Assembly: GCA_944320195.1 (NCBI GenBank)
Contig: CALUGP010000008.1
Location: forward strand, 32,883 to 96,882
DNA length: 64,000 nt
From: an uncultured Prevotella sp.
Lineage (GTDB): Bacteria; Bacteroidota; Bacteroidia; Bacteroidales; Bacteroidaceae
Direction: 5' to 3'
Position 1 is the first letter of the stretch. Every line of letters starts with the position of its first letter. Both the position numbers and the translations under genes were made by a program. The notes under the pieces are model-generated. The model saw only the letters and a list, made by a program, of their open reading frames with translations. It did not search any database and was not told the origin of the DNA. Shown here piece by piece: positions 35,232 to 44,096 of this stretch.

Positions 35232-36119
35232 TCAGGCAATTCCGTGTATTGCAACGTTCTTGTCTATGCGTCCGATCATTCCCTGCAAGGCTTTGCCAGG
35301 ACCGCATTCCGTGAAATCGTCAGCTCCGTCGGCTATCATTGACTGAACACACTTTGTCCATTTTACAGAGCTTGTCAACTGGGCTATGAGATTCTTCTTT
35401 ATCTCTGCCGGATCTGTATGAGGCATGCCGTCGACATTCTGGTAGACAGGACATTTCGGCGTATTGAAATCGGTCTTTTCGATAGCGGCCTGAAGTTCGT
35501 CCTTGGCTGGCTGCATGAGTGGAGAATGGAACGCTCCGCCAACCTTTAGCGGCAAAGCACGCTTTGCGCCTGCGGCTTTCAGTTTCTCGCATGCCTCGTT
35601 GATGGCTTCAACGTTGCCGCTTATTACAAGCTGGCCCGGGCAATTGAAGTTGGCAGGTACGCATACGTGCCCCTCCTTATTTACCTCGGCGCATATTTCC
35701 TCTACTTTCTCGTCAGGCAATCCTATTATTGCCGCCATGGTGGAAGGAGCAGCCTCGCAGGCTTTCTGCATGGCCATCGCGCGTGCATAGACCAGCTTCA
35801 GTCCATCTTCAAAGCTAAGTGCGCCTGCGGCTACCAATGCAGAGAACTCTCCGAGCGAATGACCGGCAACCATTGACGGAGCGAATGCTTCGCCCATGCA
35901 CAGGGCGCTTATTACGCTGTGCAGGAAAACGGCAGGCTGTGTGACTTTTGTCTGTTTCAGTTCGTCATCTGTACCGTTGAACATGATTTCAGTGATGTTG
36001 TAACCGAGAATATCGTTGGCCTTGTCAAAAAGTTCCTTTGCTAAAGGATTGCTGTCGTACAGGTCTTTGCCCATGCCGACAAATTGAGCTCCCTGTCCGG
36101 GAAAAACAAATGCTTTCAT
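35232..36119 (-). CDS. fabD: Malonyl-CoA:ACP transacylase
   Basis: A 295-residue enzyme that moves malonyl groups from CoA to acyl carrier protein for fatty-acid elongation. The oxyanion-hole motif FPGQGAQFVGMG opens the protein, the nucleophile Ser 88 is in AGHSLGEFSA, and GAFHSPLM holds the catalytic His. The C-terminal QNVDGMPHTDPAEIKKNL and GPGKALQGMI are typical. It stands alone here, with no fab cluster. The length is normal. Confidence 0.97.
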   Translation of the reverse strand: MKAFVFPGQGAQFVGMGKDLYDSNPLAKELFDKANDILGYNITEIMFNGTDDELKQTKVTQPAVFLHSVISALCMGEAFAPSMVAGHSLGEFSALVAAGALSFEDGLKLVYARAMAMQKACEAAPSTMAAIIGLPDEKVEEICAEVNKEGHVCVPANFNCPGQLVISGNVEAINEACEKLKAAGAKRALPLKVGGAFHSPLMQPAKDELQAAIEKTDFNTPKCPVYQNVDGMPHTDPAEIKKNLIAQLTSSVKWTKCVQSMIADGADDFTECGPGKALQGMIGRIDKNVAIHGIA

Positions 36120-36156
36120 TTCGTTTTAAATTATTTACTATAAGTTATTTAGCGTG

Positions 36157-36188
36157 CAAAGGTATAACTTTTTTTCCATATTTGCAAG
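36157..36188 (-). promoter_or_regulatory. Promoter of fabD
   Basis: On the minus strand CTTG (36188-36185) and TACCTTTG (36164-36157) are separated by 20 bases, 38 bases before the fabD start. Confidence 0.65.
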
Positions 36189-36268
36189 TATTGGTCTATA
36201 TATGAGCAGATGTGAAGTTTTTTACATGTCAAGGATGGTCGTGCAGAATGCCGCTTGCGCACAGCAAG

Positions 36269-36378
36269 GCTGTTGGTGAAAATGCAATCGGTCGTCTTTT
36301 ACTGCCTAAAACGCCGTCTTTTGCAACCTAAAAGGAGGCATTTTACAAGCCAAAAGGTGGCAAATCATAACATGCTGA
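36269..36378. repeat. 22-bp phased intergenic array, cluster 4 (5 units)
   Basis: Units begin at 36269, 36291, 36313, 36335 and 36357. The second and third are the clearest (GTCGTCTTTT and GCCGTCTTTT). The fourth is GAGGCATTTT, ending in CCAAAAG. Two further in-phase units may follow at 36379 (ATGTC) and 36401 (GCCGC). The array occupies the middle of the 470-bp gap between divergent fabD and nqrA, away from both promoters. Confidence 0.83.
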
Positions 36379-36510
36379 ATGTCAGGATGTTATGTCGGTA
36401 GCCGCATGCGACGCCCAAAGTAAGCCTGAACATATGGCAGTGACAACTTGCAACTTTCACGCTTATTGGGTAAAAAGACGTTTAAGTATGTGATTTTTAA
36501 TGTCAATTTC

Positions 36511-36541
36511 TTTCTTTATATGATTAATTTATGTATTTTTG
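36511..36541 (+). promoter_or_regulatory. Promoter of the nqr operon
   Basis: TTTC at 36511-36514 and TATTTTTG at 36534-36541 are spaced by 19 bases; nqrA starts 48 bases later. Confidence 0.6.
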
Positions 36542-36589
36542 CAAATTGAAATAAGATTTATGTGACTATCCGTATTTCAATTTGAAGTT

Positions 36590-37936
36590 ATGGCAAAAGT
36601 TATAAAATTACGCAAAGGCTTGGACATACGCCTGAAAGGCGGAGCTGAAAAAGTAAAAAAAGATGTCGGCCTTGGCGACGAGTTGGGTTTGTCTCCGGAG
36701 TCTTTTCCCGGACTGTCGCCCAAGGTTATAGTGCGTGAAGGCGACCATGTCAAAGCCGGCGACGCATTGTTCGCAAACAAAAAATGTCCTTCTGTGTTGT
36801 TTGCTTCACCAGTCAGCGGCATTGTTACCTCCGTCATAAGGGGAGAACGAAGAAAAGTATTGTCAGTCAAGGTCAAGCCGGATGCCCGACAGGCTTACAC
36901 TGATTTTGGAGTGAAAGACGTTGAAGCGATGTCGAGTAGTGAAGTCATTGACTCTTTGCTTGCTGCCGGATTGTTTGGATATATCAACCAATTGCCGTAT
37001 GCAGTATCGACAACGCCTGAAGTTTTACCCAAAGCCATATTCGTAAGTGCATTGAGGGACAAGCCCTTAGCTGCTGATTTTGAATTTGAGCTGGAAGGCA
37101 ACGAACATGATTTCCAGACTGGCTTGACGGCCTTGTCTAAGATAGCCAAGACTTATCTCGGAATAGGTCGGGGGCAAAGTTTGGAATGCCTGCGCAGAGC
37201 CAAGGATGTGGAAGTAAACATTTTCGACGGTCCATGTCCTGCCGGCAATGTCGGAGTCCATGTAAACCACATTGACCCGGTAAACAAGGGGGAAGTCGTA
37301 TGGACAGTCGATCCAAGCGCAGTGATATTTTTTGGCCGTCTGTTTAATAAGGGGTTCGTCGACTTGCATCGGACTGTTGCGGTTGTTGGGAGCGAAGTGG
37401 CACGGCCGGCATACGTGAACGCAATGGTGGGGCAGAAGATCTCGACGCTTATTGATGGTAACATCTCCGGCAGCAACGTAAGAATCATCAATGGCAATGT
37501 GCTGACTGGCAAGAAATGTGAACCGTGTGACTTTCTTGACGCTCACGCTTCAGAGGTGACGGTAATACCTGAGGGCGATGACGCCAATGAGTTGTTCGGC
37601 TGGATAAGGCCCAGGCTGAACCAATATTCTGTAAGCCATAGTTATTTCAGCTGGCTGGCCAAAGGCAAAGAATATGCGCTTGATGCAAGAGTCAAGGGCG
37701 GCGAACGCCATATGATAATGAGTGGAGAATACGACAAAGTGCTGCCAATGGACATATATGGCGAATATCTGGTCAAGGCCATTATAGCCGGAGATATCGA
37801 CAAAATGGAGGAGTTGGGAATTTATGAAGTGGCTCCTGAAGACTTTGCCTTGGCCGAGTTCGTAGATTCGTCGAAGCTTGAGTTGCAGTCCATCGTACGT
37901 AAGGGATTGGACATGCTGCGTAAGGAAAACGGGTGA
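36590..37936 (+). CDS. nqrA: Na+-translocating NADH:quinone reductase subunit A
   Basis: A 448-residue peripheral cytoplasmic subunit of Na+-NQR, homologous to RnfC but without its iron-sulfur or FMN sites. It opens with KLRKGLDIRLKGGAEK and has the biotinyl-lipoyl-like fold segment KVIVREGDHVKAGDALF. DGPCPAGNVGVHVNHIDPV follows and then the SLBB-like region. The C-terminus (RKGLDMLRKENG) is typical. It is the first gene of the nqrABCDEF order, 66 bases before nqrB. Confidence 0.97.
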   Translation: MAKVIKLRKGLDIRLKGGAEKVKKDVGLGDELGLSPESFPGLSPKVIVREGDHVKAGDALFANKKCPSVLFASPVSGIVTSVIRGERRKVLSVKVKPDARQAYTDFGVKDVEAMSSSEVIDSLLAAGLFGYINQLPYAVSTTPEVLPKAIFVSALRDKPLAADFEFELEGNEHDFQTGLTALSKIAKTYLGIGRGQSLECLRRAKDVEVNIFDGPCPAGNVGVHVNHIDPVNKGEVVWTVDPSAVIFFGRLFNKGFVDLHRTVAVVGSEVARPAYVNAMVGQKISTLIDGNISGSNVRIINGNVLTGKKCEPCDFLDAHASEVTVIPEGDDANELFGWIRPRLNQYSVSHSYFSWLAKGKEYALDARVKGGERHMIMSGEYDKVLPMDIYGEYLVKAIIAGDIDKMEELGIYEVAPEDFALAEFVDSSKLELQSIVRKGLDMLRKENG

Positions 37937-38002
37937 CGAACATGAAAACCAATCGGTTTAGAGATTTTTACCAGTCGAACATATCGTAAGAACAAAACAA
38001 TT

Positions 38003-39157
38003 ATGCTGAAAAATTATCTTGACAAAATAAGGCCAGCCTTTGAAGAAAACGGAAAGCTTCATTGTTTCCGTAGCGTGTTCGAAGGTATGGAAAGTTTTTT
38101 ATATGTTCCAAACACTACAGCGAAAAGCGGAACGAACATACATGACGCAATAGACTCGAAACGCATAATGAGCATTGTCGTCATCGCATTGTTGCCGGCC
38201 ATGCTTTTTGGAATGTACAACATTGGATATCAGAATTATGCCGCGGCCGGCAATTTGGCTTCGGCGCATTTCCTTGAGATATTCGCTTATGGATTTTTTG
38301 CTTTGTTGCCGAAACTTCTTGTCAGTTATATCGTCGGTCTGGGCATCGAGTTTGCCTGGGCTCAGATGAAAGGAGAAGAGATACAAGAAGGTTATCTTGT
38401 CAGCGGAATACTTATACCTCTTATTATACCGGTAAATTGTCCATTGTGGATATTGGCCGTTGCCGTAGCCTTTTCGGTCATATTTGTCAAGGAAATATTT
38501 GGCGGAACAGGCATGAATATTTTTAATGTGGCTTTAGCCGCACGAGCTTTCATGTTCTTTTCCTATCCGACGGAAATGAGCGGAGACAGTGTATGGATTG
38601 CAAGGGACACCATTTTCGGACTTGGCAATACTTTGCCAGATACTTTTACTCAAGCTACTCCGCTTGCCCTTGTATCCAAAGGGATGGATTCTGGATACAG
38701 CCTTTCTGACATGGTTTTAGGTTTTATCCCAGGCTCAGTCGGTGAGACAAGCGTCGTGGCGATTGCCATCGGAGCATTGATTCTGTTGTTTACGGGAATA
38801 GCCAGTTGGAAAACAATGCTTAGTGTCTTCGTTGGAGGCGCAGTTACGGCATTTGTGTTTTATTCTGTTGGGATGACATCCATTCCATGGTATGAGCATC
38901 TGTTCCTTGGTGGTTTCTGTTTCGGCGCAGTGTTTATGGCCACAGACCCGGTTACTTCCGCAAGGACAGAGACTGGAAAATACATTTACGGTTTTCTGAT
39001 AGGCCTGATGGCCGTTGTCGTCCGTGTGATGAACCCTGGCTATCCGGAAGGCATGATGCTTGCAATTTTGTTTATGAATATGTTTGCTCCATTGATAGAT
39101 TATTGCGTTGTCCAGCACAATGTGTCAATGAGGCTTAAACGCTCTATCAAAAAATAA
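38003..39157 (+). CDS. nqrB: Na+-translocating NADH:quinone reductase subunit B
   Basis: A 384-residue membrane subunit with about ten helices that carries covalently bound FMN and takes part in Na+ movement. The FMN-attachment threonine is Thr 219 in TFTQATPLAL, the usual place in NqrB. GMNIFNVALAARAF and GFCFGAVFMATDPVTSARTE are conserved core segments. The N-terminal cytoplasmic part (MLKNYLDKIRPAFEENGKLH) is present. Length is normal. Confidence 0.97.
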   Translation: MLKNYLDKIRPAFEENGKLHCFRSVFEGMESFLYVPNTTAKSGTNIHDAIDSKRIMSIVVIALLPAMLFGMYNIGYQNYAAAGNLASAHFLEIFAYGFFALLPKLLVSYIVGLGIEFAWAQMKGEEIQEGYLVSGILIPLIIPVNCPLWILAVAVAFSVIFVKEIFGGTGMNIFNVALAARAFMFFSYPTEMSGDSVWIARDTIFGLGNTLPDTFTQATPLALVSKGMDSGYSLSDMVLGFIPGSVGETSVVAIAIGALILLFTGIASWKTMLSVFVGGAVTAFVFYSVGMTSIPWYEHLFLGGFCFGAVFMATDPVTSARTETGKYIYGFLIGLMAVVVRVMNPGYPEGMMLAILFMNMFAPLIDYCVVQHNVSMRLKRSIKK

Positions 39158-39176
39158 AGTAAGAGAGGAGGTTGTC

Positions 39177-39905
39177 ATGACGGAAAATAAGAAATTAAAT
39201 ACTAATTCAAACGTCTATACCATCGTTTATTCTGCCATATTGGTGATCGTCGTTGCATTTTTGTTGGCATTCGTCTATAGCGCTTTGAAGCCCGCCCAAG
39301 ACGTAAATGTCGCATTGGATAAGAAAAGGCAGATACTTGCTGCTTTAAACATCCGCGATCTTGCCAATGACGATATTGCCGGAAAGTACAAGCAGATTGT
39401 TTTGAGAGATGATGTTATTGATTCTGAAAACAATGTCCTTGAAACAGGGTCGCAGGGCGGCGAAAAAGCAGGATTCAAACTTGGCAGCGCCGACTATAAA
39501 GCCGGCCGGCTGGCCGTTTATGTATGCAAAATCGGTGAAGAAATAAAATATGTTATACCCGTTTATGGTATGGGGCTTTGGGGGCCGATAAGCGGATATG
39601 TGGCAATTAATGCAGACAAAAACACTGTTTATGGTGCTTATTTTACTCATGAAAGCGAAACTGCCGGATTGGGTGCTGAAATAAAAGACAATGTAGAGTG
39701 GCAAAAACAATTTTGCGGAAAAAAACTTACGATACCACAGCATGACGGCATAGCCCTTGAAGTCGTAAAAAAGAATGAAGTCAGCAATCCGTCAGTGCAG
39801 TGTGACGCCGTTACTGGTGCGACCCTCACAACTGATGGTGTCAGCCGTATGCTTAAAGACTGTTTAGGTAAATATCTTAAATTCTTAAATGACAAAAATG
39901 TTTGA
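39177..39905 (+). CDS. nqrC: Na+-translocating NADH:quinone reductase subunit C
   Basis: A 242-residue subunit anchored by one N-terminal helix (VIVVAFLLAFVYSAL). The periplasmic FMN domain has YGMGLWGPISGYVAI and the flavinylation motif DAVTGATLTTDGV, with Thr 216 as the attachment residue for the ApbE-type flavin transferase. The ribosome site AGAGGAGG lies before the ATG. The gap to nqrB is 19 bases. Confidence 0.97.
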   Translation: MTENKKLNTNSNVYTIVYSAILVIVVAFLLAFVYSALKPAQDVNVALDKKRQILAALNIRDLANDDIAGKYKQIVLRDDVIDSENNVLETGSQGGEKAGFKLGSADYKAGRLAVYVCKIGEEIKYVIPVYGMGLWGPISGYVAINADKNTVYGAYFTHESETAGLGAEIKDNVEWQKQFCGKKLTIPQHDGIALEVVKKNEVSNPSVQCDAVTGATLTTDGVSRMLKDCLGKYLKFLNDKNV

Positions 39906-39916
39906 GGAGGCAATAT

Positions 39917-40537
39917 ATGAGTGATTTGTTTTCAAAAAAGAATAAGGAGGTTTTCAAGAAACCTTTAAGCGAAGACAACCCGATTCTTGTGCAGATTCTG
40001 GGTATTTGCTCGGCGCTGGCCGTGACGTCGCAATTGAAGCCTGCAATAGTGATGGGATTGGCTGTAGCAATAATTACAGCATTCTCAAATCTGATAATAT
40101 CTGTTATCCGGAACACCATTCCCAACCGCATAAGAATTATTGTCCAACTCGTAGTTGTGGCGGCCTTGGTGACAATCGTAAGCCAGATATTGAAAGCTTT
40201 TGCATACGATGTCAGCGTTCAACTTTCTGTTTACGTCGGACTGATAATAACCAACTGTATTCTTATGGGACGTCTTGAAGCTTTTGCAATGATGAACAAG
40301 CCTATTCCAAGTTTCATCGACGGCCTGTCCAACGGACTTGGATATGCACTTATATTGGTTGTCGTCGGTGCTTTCAGAGAATTTTTTGGCAGAGGGTCTC
40401 TTCTTGGTTTCAGCATAATACCAGATGGGTTTTATGATGCAGGATATATTAATAACGGCATGATGACCATGCCGGCCATGGCTCTTATCCTGCTTGGATG
40501 TGTAATCTGGATACATAGGGCATATTTGAAAAAATAA
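39917..40537 (+). CDS. nqrD: Na+-translocating NADH:quinone reductase subunit D
   Basis: A 206-residue membrane subunit with six helices, homologous to RnfE. Conserved features are NPILVQILGICSALAVT (which includes the half-membrane Cys of the inter-subunit iron site), FVGLIITNCILMGRLEAFA-like VYVGLIITNCILMGRLEAFA and GLGYALILVVVGAFREFFG. The ATG at 39917 follows GAGGAGG; the frame upstream overlaps the nqrC end. It pairs with NqrE. Confidence 0.96.
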   Translation: MSDLFSKKNKEVFKKPLSEDNPILVQILGICSALAVTSQLKPAIVMGLAVAIITAFSNLIISVIRNTIPNRIRIIVQLVVVAALVTIVSQILKAFAYDVSVQLSVYVGLIITNCILMGRLEAFAMMNKPIPSFIDGLSNGLGYALILVVVGAFREFFGRGSLLGFSIIPDGFYDAGYINNGMMTMPAMALILLGCVIWIHRAYLKK

Positions 40538-40602
40538 AAACCGACTATGTTGTTGCCATTTAGTGCAAAATAACATTTCAACCAAAAAATAAAAGGAACA
40601 TC

Positions 40603-41229
40603 ATGGAACATATTATAAGTCTGTTTTTCAGATCCATTTTTGTAGACAACATGATATTTGCATTCTTTTTGGGTATGTGCTCGTTTCTTGCCGTATCGAA
40701 GAATGTGAAAACGTCATTGGGGCTGGGTGTCGCTGTGACATTCGTTCTTTTAATAACAGTACCTGTCGATTATCTGCTTCAGGTTTATGTATTTGGTCCC
40801 GACTGTATAGTAGAAGGAGTCGATCTTTCTTATCTTAGCTTTATTCTTTTTATTGCTGTTATTGCCGGAATCACCCAGTTGGTGGAAATGGTGGTAGAGC
40901 GTTTTTCACCGTCGCTGTATTCTTCACTTGGAATTTTTCTTCCATTGATTGCTGTCAATTGTGCGATCATGGGAGCGTCTTTGTTCATGCAGCAGCGTAT
41001 AAATCTGGATCCTTCCAATTCCCAATATATAGGAAATGTGTGGGATGCAATAGCATATGCGGTTGGCAGTGGCATTGGCTGGACTCTTGCAATAGTCGCA
41101 ATGGGAGCCATCCGCGAAAAAATGCAGTATTGCGATGTGCCGCGTCCACTGCAGGGACTTGGGATAACGTTCATTACCGTAGGACTTATGGCTATGGCAA
41201 TGATGTGTTTTTCCGGATTGAAAATATGA
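40603..41229 (+). CDS. nqrE: Na+-translocating NADH:quinone reductase subunit E
   Basis: A 208-residue six-helix subunit, homologous to RnfA and inverted in topology with respect to NqrD. It contains [21 protein letters not shown] and [18 protein letters not shown], each with a cysteine that in the family ligates the membrane-buried iron centre. [20 protein letters not shown] and [17 protein letters not shown] complete it. The gap to nqrD is 65 bases, which is longer than within nqrBCD. Confidence 0.96.
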   Translation: MEHIISLFFRSIFVDNMIFAFFLGMCSFLAVSKNVKTSLGLGVAVTFVLLITVPVDYLLQVYVFGPDCIVEGVDLSYLSFILFIAVIAGITQLVEMVVERFSPSLYSSLGIFLPLIAVNCAIMGASLFMQQRINLDPSNSQYIGNVWDAIAYAVGSGIGWTLAIVAMGAIREKMQYCDVPRPLQGLGITFITVGLMAMAMMCFSGLKI

Positions 41230-41340
41230 TGCCGACGTTTGTTTGCCGGATTTTAAAAGTAGGGGCATTTCTTCCGACTATATAAAGTTTTGAGAATGAG
41301 AATCCTCTTAACCCATATTTAAATAGAAAATAAAAACGAC

Positions 41341-42609
41341 ATGTTACAATTCATATTAACGAGCATTTATATTTTTCTGGCGGTAATCGTTTTACTTGTT
41401 GCGATATTGCTGATTGCGAAAAAGTATCTTTCGCCAAGTGGAAATGTCAACATCGTAATAAACGATGAGAAAACGTTGTCTGTTCCCCAAGGTGCTTCCT
41501 TGATGAGTACGCTAAATGAGAATGGGATATTCCTTCCGTCTGCATGCGGCGGAAAGTCAAGCTGCGGGCAGTGCAAGGTGCAAGTTCTCGAAGGAGGAGG
41601 GGAAATTCTAGACTCTGAGCGTCCTCATTTTTCACGCAAACAGATAAAGGAGCATTGGAGGCTTGGTTGCCAATGCAAGGTTAAAGGCGACTTGAAAATC
41701 AAAGTGCCTGAAAGTGTGCTTGGCGTGAAAGAATGGGAATGTACAGTTATAAGCAACAATAATGTAAGTTCTTTCATTAAGGAGTTCATTGTGGCTTTGC
41801 CACCGGGAGAGCATATGGATTTTATTCCGGGATCTTATGCGCAGATAAAGATACCTGCTTATGACACGATAGATTATGACGCTGATTTTGACAAAAACAG
41901 CATAGGGGATAAATATTTGCCCATGTGGAATAAGTTTGGCATGTTCTCAATAAAGGCTCACAACCCAGAACCTACGATCAGGGCATATTCTATGGCCAAC
42001 TATCCGGCCGAGGGCGACCGTATAATGCTTACCGTCCGCATTGCCACGCCTCCGTTCAAGCCGAAACCACAAGTCGGATTCCAAGATGTTCCTACGGGCA
42101 TAGCTTCGTCTTACATATTCAGCCGAAAGCCTGGCGACAAGGTTATAATGAGCGGACCTTACGGTGAATTCCATCCTATTTTCAACAGCAAGAAAGAGAT
42201 GATCTGGATAGGTGGCGGCGCGGGAATGGCTCCATTGCGCTCTCAGATCATGCATATGACCAGAACGCTCAATGTGAGAGACCGTGAAATGCATTATTTC
42301 TATGGCGCCCGTTCATTGGCTGAGGTCTTTTATCTGAACGATTTCCTCGAGCTTGAAAAAGAGTTTGACAATTTCCATTTCCATCTTGCTCTTGACCGTC
42401 CAGACCCTGTCGCTGATGAAGCCGGTGTGAAATACACCCCGGGATTTGTACATCAGGTAATGTATGAAACATACTTGAAGGATGTCGATTCGCCTGAAGA
42501 CATTGAATATTACATGTGCGGTCCGGGGCCGATGAGCAACGCCGTGGTAAAGATGCTGGACGGTCTCGGCGTTGATCCTGAAGCAATAATGTATGATAAT
42601 TTTGGATAA
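41341..42609 (+). CDS. nqrF: Na+-translocating NADH:quinone reductase subunit F
   Basis: A 422-residue electron-input subunit. One membrane helix (FLAVIVLLVAILLIAKK) is followed by a 2Fe-2S ferredoxin domain with the ligands in CGGKSSCGQC and a fourth Cys in RLGCQC. A ferredoxin-reductase-like FAD domain (RAYSMANYP) and an NADH domain (IGGGAGMAPLRS, then YMCGPGPMSNAV) complete the protein. All cofactor motifs are intact. The 111-base gap before it has no obvious promoter, and a terminator follows the stop. Confidence 0.97.
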   Translation: MLQFILTSIYIFLAVIVLLVAILLIAKKYLSPSGNVNIVINDEKTLSVPQGASLMSTLNENGIFLPSACGGKSSCGQCKVQVLEGGGEILDSERPHFSRKQIKEHWRLGCQCKVKGDLKIKVPESVLGVKEWECTVISNNNVSSFIKEFIVALPPGEHMDFIPGSYAQIKIPAYDTIDYDADFDKNSIGDKYLPMWNKFGMFSIKAHNPEPTIRAYSMANYPAEGDRIMLTVRIATPPFKPKPQVGFQDVPTGIASSYIFSRKPGDKVIMSGPYGEFHPIFNSKKEMIWIGGGAGMAPLRSQIMHMTRTLNVRDREMHYFYGARSLAEVFYLNDFLELEKEFDNFHFHLALDRPDPVADEAGVKYTPGFVHQVMYETYLKDVDSPEDIEYYMCGPGPMSNAVVKMLDGLGVDPEAIMYDNFG

Positions 42610-42648
42610 TACGTTTTTGCAAAGTTTTATCATAACTTGTTTATCATG

Positions 42649-42696
42649 CAATGTCACACTCATCGTTGGCCTACGGTGAGTGTGACATTGTTTTTT
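42649..42696 (+). terminator. Terminator of the nqr operon
   Basis: CAATGTCACACTCA (42649-42662) is the perfect reverse complement of TGAGTGTGACATTG (42677-42690), and a six-T run follows at once. Confidence 0.92.
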
Positions 42697-42752
42697 CAAC
42701 CGGCAGTCTTTGCGGGCTTGAAAATACGGTAGCATGTATTGCTTTCTGAAAG

Positions 42753-42840
42753 GCCGTCTTTTGTGTTGTAAAAAGCCGTCTTTTATCGTCTGATCAGCGG
42801 CCTTTTGCTGCATAAAAGGCCGTCTTTGAGGAATGGTCAT
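42753..42840. repeat. 22-bp phased intergenic array, cluster 5 (4 units)
   Basis: Units begin at 42753, 42775, 42797 and 42819 with GCCGTCTTTT, GCCGTCTTTT, GCGGCCTTTT and GCCGTCTTTG. Units one and three end in TAAAAA and TAAAAG. This is the least degenerate cluster. It lies between the nqr terminator and the promoter of the LacI-type regulator. Confidence 0.87.
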
Positions 42841-42935
42841 GATTCAATATGTTCGGCCCGATGCCGCCATACTCATAAAAACGCCCGACGATATGATGGA
42901 ACGGATAAAATTAAGTTCGTTTCACGACACTTTGT

Positions 42936-42966
42936 TTTGTATTACGCCCAATATTGATTACCTTTG
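42936..42966 (+). promoter_or_regulatory. Promoter of the LacI-type regulator and uxaA
   Basis: TTTG at 42936-42939 and TACCTTTG at 42959-42966 are separated by 19 bases. The regulator ATG at 43004 lies 38 bases downstream. Confidence 0.8.
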
Positions 42967-43003
42967 TAGGCGGATAAGTTTTTCGAGAACGTATTGTTGC
43001 ATC

Positions 43004-44068
43004 ATGAATGACAAAATAAGGATTAAGGACATAGCTGAACAGTCAGGGGTGTCGGTAGGCACGGTGGACAGGGTGCTCCACAACCGCCCGAACGTGTCGA
43101 AATCGGCGAGGGACAAAGTGGAAGCAGTCCTGAAAAACATAAACTATCAGCCCAACATGTATGCAAGCGCGCTTGCCTACAACAAGTCATACACCTTCTA
43201 TTGCATAATTCCCAGACATGGGTCTGAGGCTTATTGGGACGAGATTGAAGAAGGTGCCAATAAGGCATGCGAGGCAAGACGCGACTTCCACATACACGTA
43301 AAGATGATGTTTTACGAACAGTTCAGTCCGGAGACATTTACAAAAAAGTGCAATGAATGCCTTGCGGACAATCCCAGCGGCGTGATTGTTGTGCCAAGCG
43401 AGCTTGAAGTGACAAAGAAATTCACAGACATACTTCATGAACGCAACATTCCCTTCATACTGCTTGATTCGTATATGCCTGACCTGAAACCGCTGTCTTT
43501 TTTCGGGCAAGATTCTTTCTGCAGCGGATATTTCGCAGCGAAAATGCTTATGCTTATAGCGTCTAACGAGAAAGAGATAATGCTGATGAAGCAGACCAAA
43601 GACGGCAAGGTGGCCAGCAAGCAGCAGGACAACCGTGAGGTAGGCTTCCGCCACTACATGCAAGACCATTTCCCGAAAGTGAAGATTCTTGAGTTGGACT
43701 TGCCGCTTGACAAGGACAAAAACAAATACGACACGATACTCGAAGACTTTTTCGCAGACCATCCTCACATACATCATTGCATTACGTTGTGCTCAAAAGG
43801 ACACATCGTGGGCGAGTTCCTGCTCAAGACCAACCGGCGCGACGTGCAGATAATGGGATACGACATGGTGGAGCGCAACGCGAAATGCCTGCGTCTTGGC
43901 TCTATTTCATTCCTCATAGCCCAGCATGCTTTCATGCAGGGGTACAATTGCGTCGACACGTTGTTCAAGGCCATCGTGTTGAAAAAAAAGGTAGATCCGG
44001 TAAACTATATGCCTATAGAGCTGCTTTCAAAAGAAAACGTCGACTTTTACAGAAGAACTCAATTATAA
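43004..44068 (+). CDS. LacI-family transcriptional regulator
   Basis: A 354-residue repressor-type protein. The N-terminal helix-turn-helix is IRIKDIAEQSGVSVGTVDRV, followed by the hinge LHNRPNVSKSARDKV and a periplasmic-binding-protein-like sensor (YTFYCIIPRHGSEAYWDEI, PSGVIVVPSE, then MGYDMVERN). The frame stays open upstream to 42833 across the promoter; ATG 43004 is the proper start. It is followed after 28 bases by uxaA, so it probably senses a hexuronate-pathway intermediate and controls that gene. The VGTVDRVLHNR hinge variant is common among Bacteroidetes sugar-acid regulators. Confidence 0.9.
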   Translation: MNDKIRIKDIAEQSGVSVGTVDRVLHNRPNVSKSARDKVEAVLKNINYQPNMYASALAYNKSYTFYCIIPRHGSEAYWDEIEEGANKACEARRDFHIHVKMMFYEQFSPETFTKKCNECLADNPSGVIVVPSELEVTKKFTDILHERNIPFILLDSYMPDLKPLSFFGQDSFCSGYFAAKMLMLIASNEKEIMLMKQTKDGKVASKQQDNREVGFRHYMQDHFPKVKILELDLPLDKDKNKYDTILEDFFADHPHIHHCITLCSKGHIVGEFLLKTNRRDVQIMGYDMVERNAKCLRLGSISFLIAQHAFMQGYNCVDTLFKAIVLKKKVDPVNYMPIELLSKENVDFYRRTQL

Positions 44069-44096
44069 CTATAACTTATTAAAACAAATCATTCTA

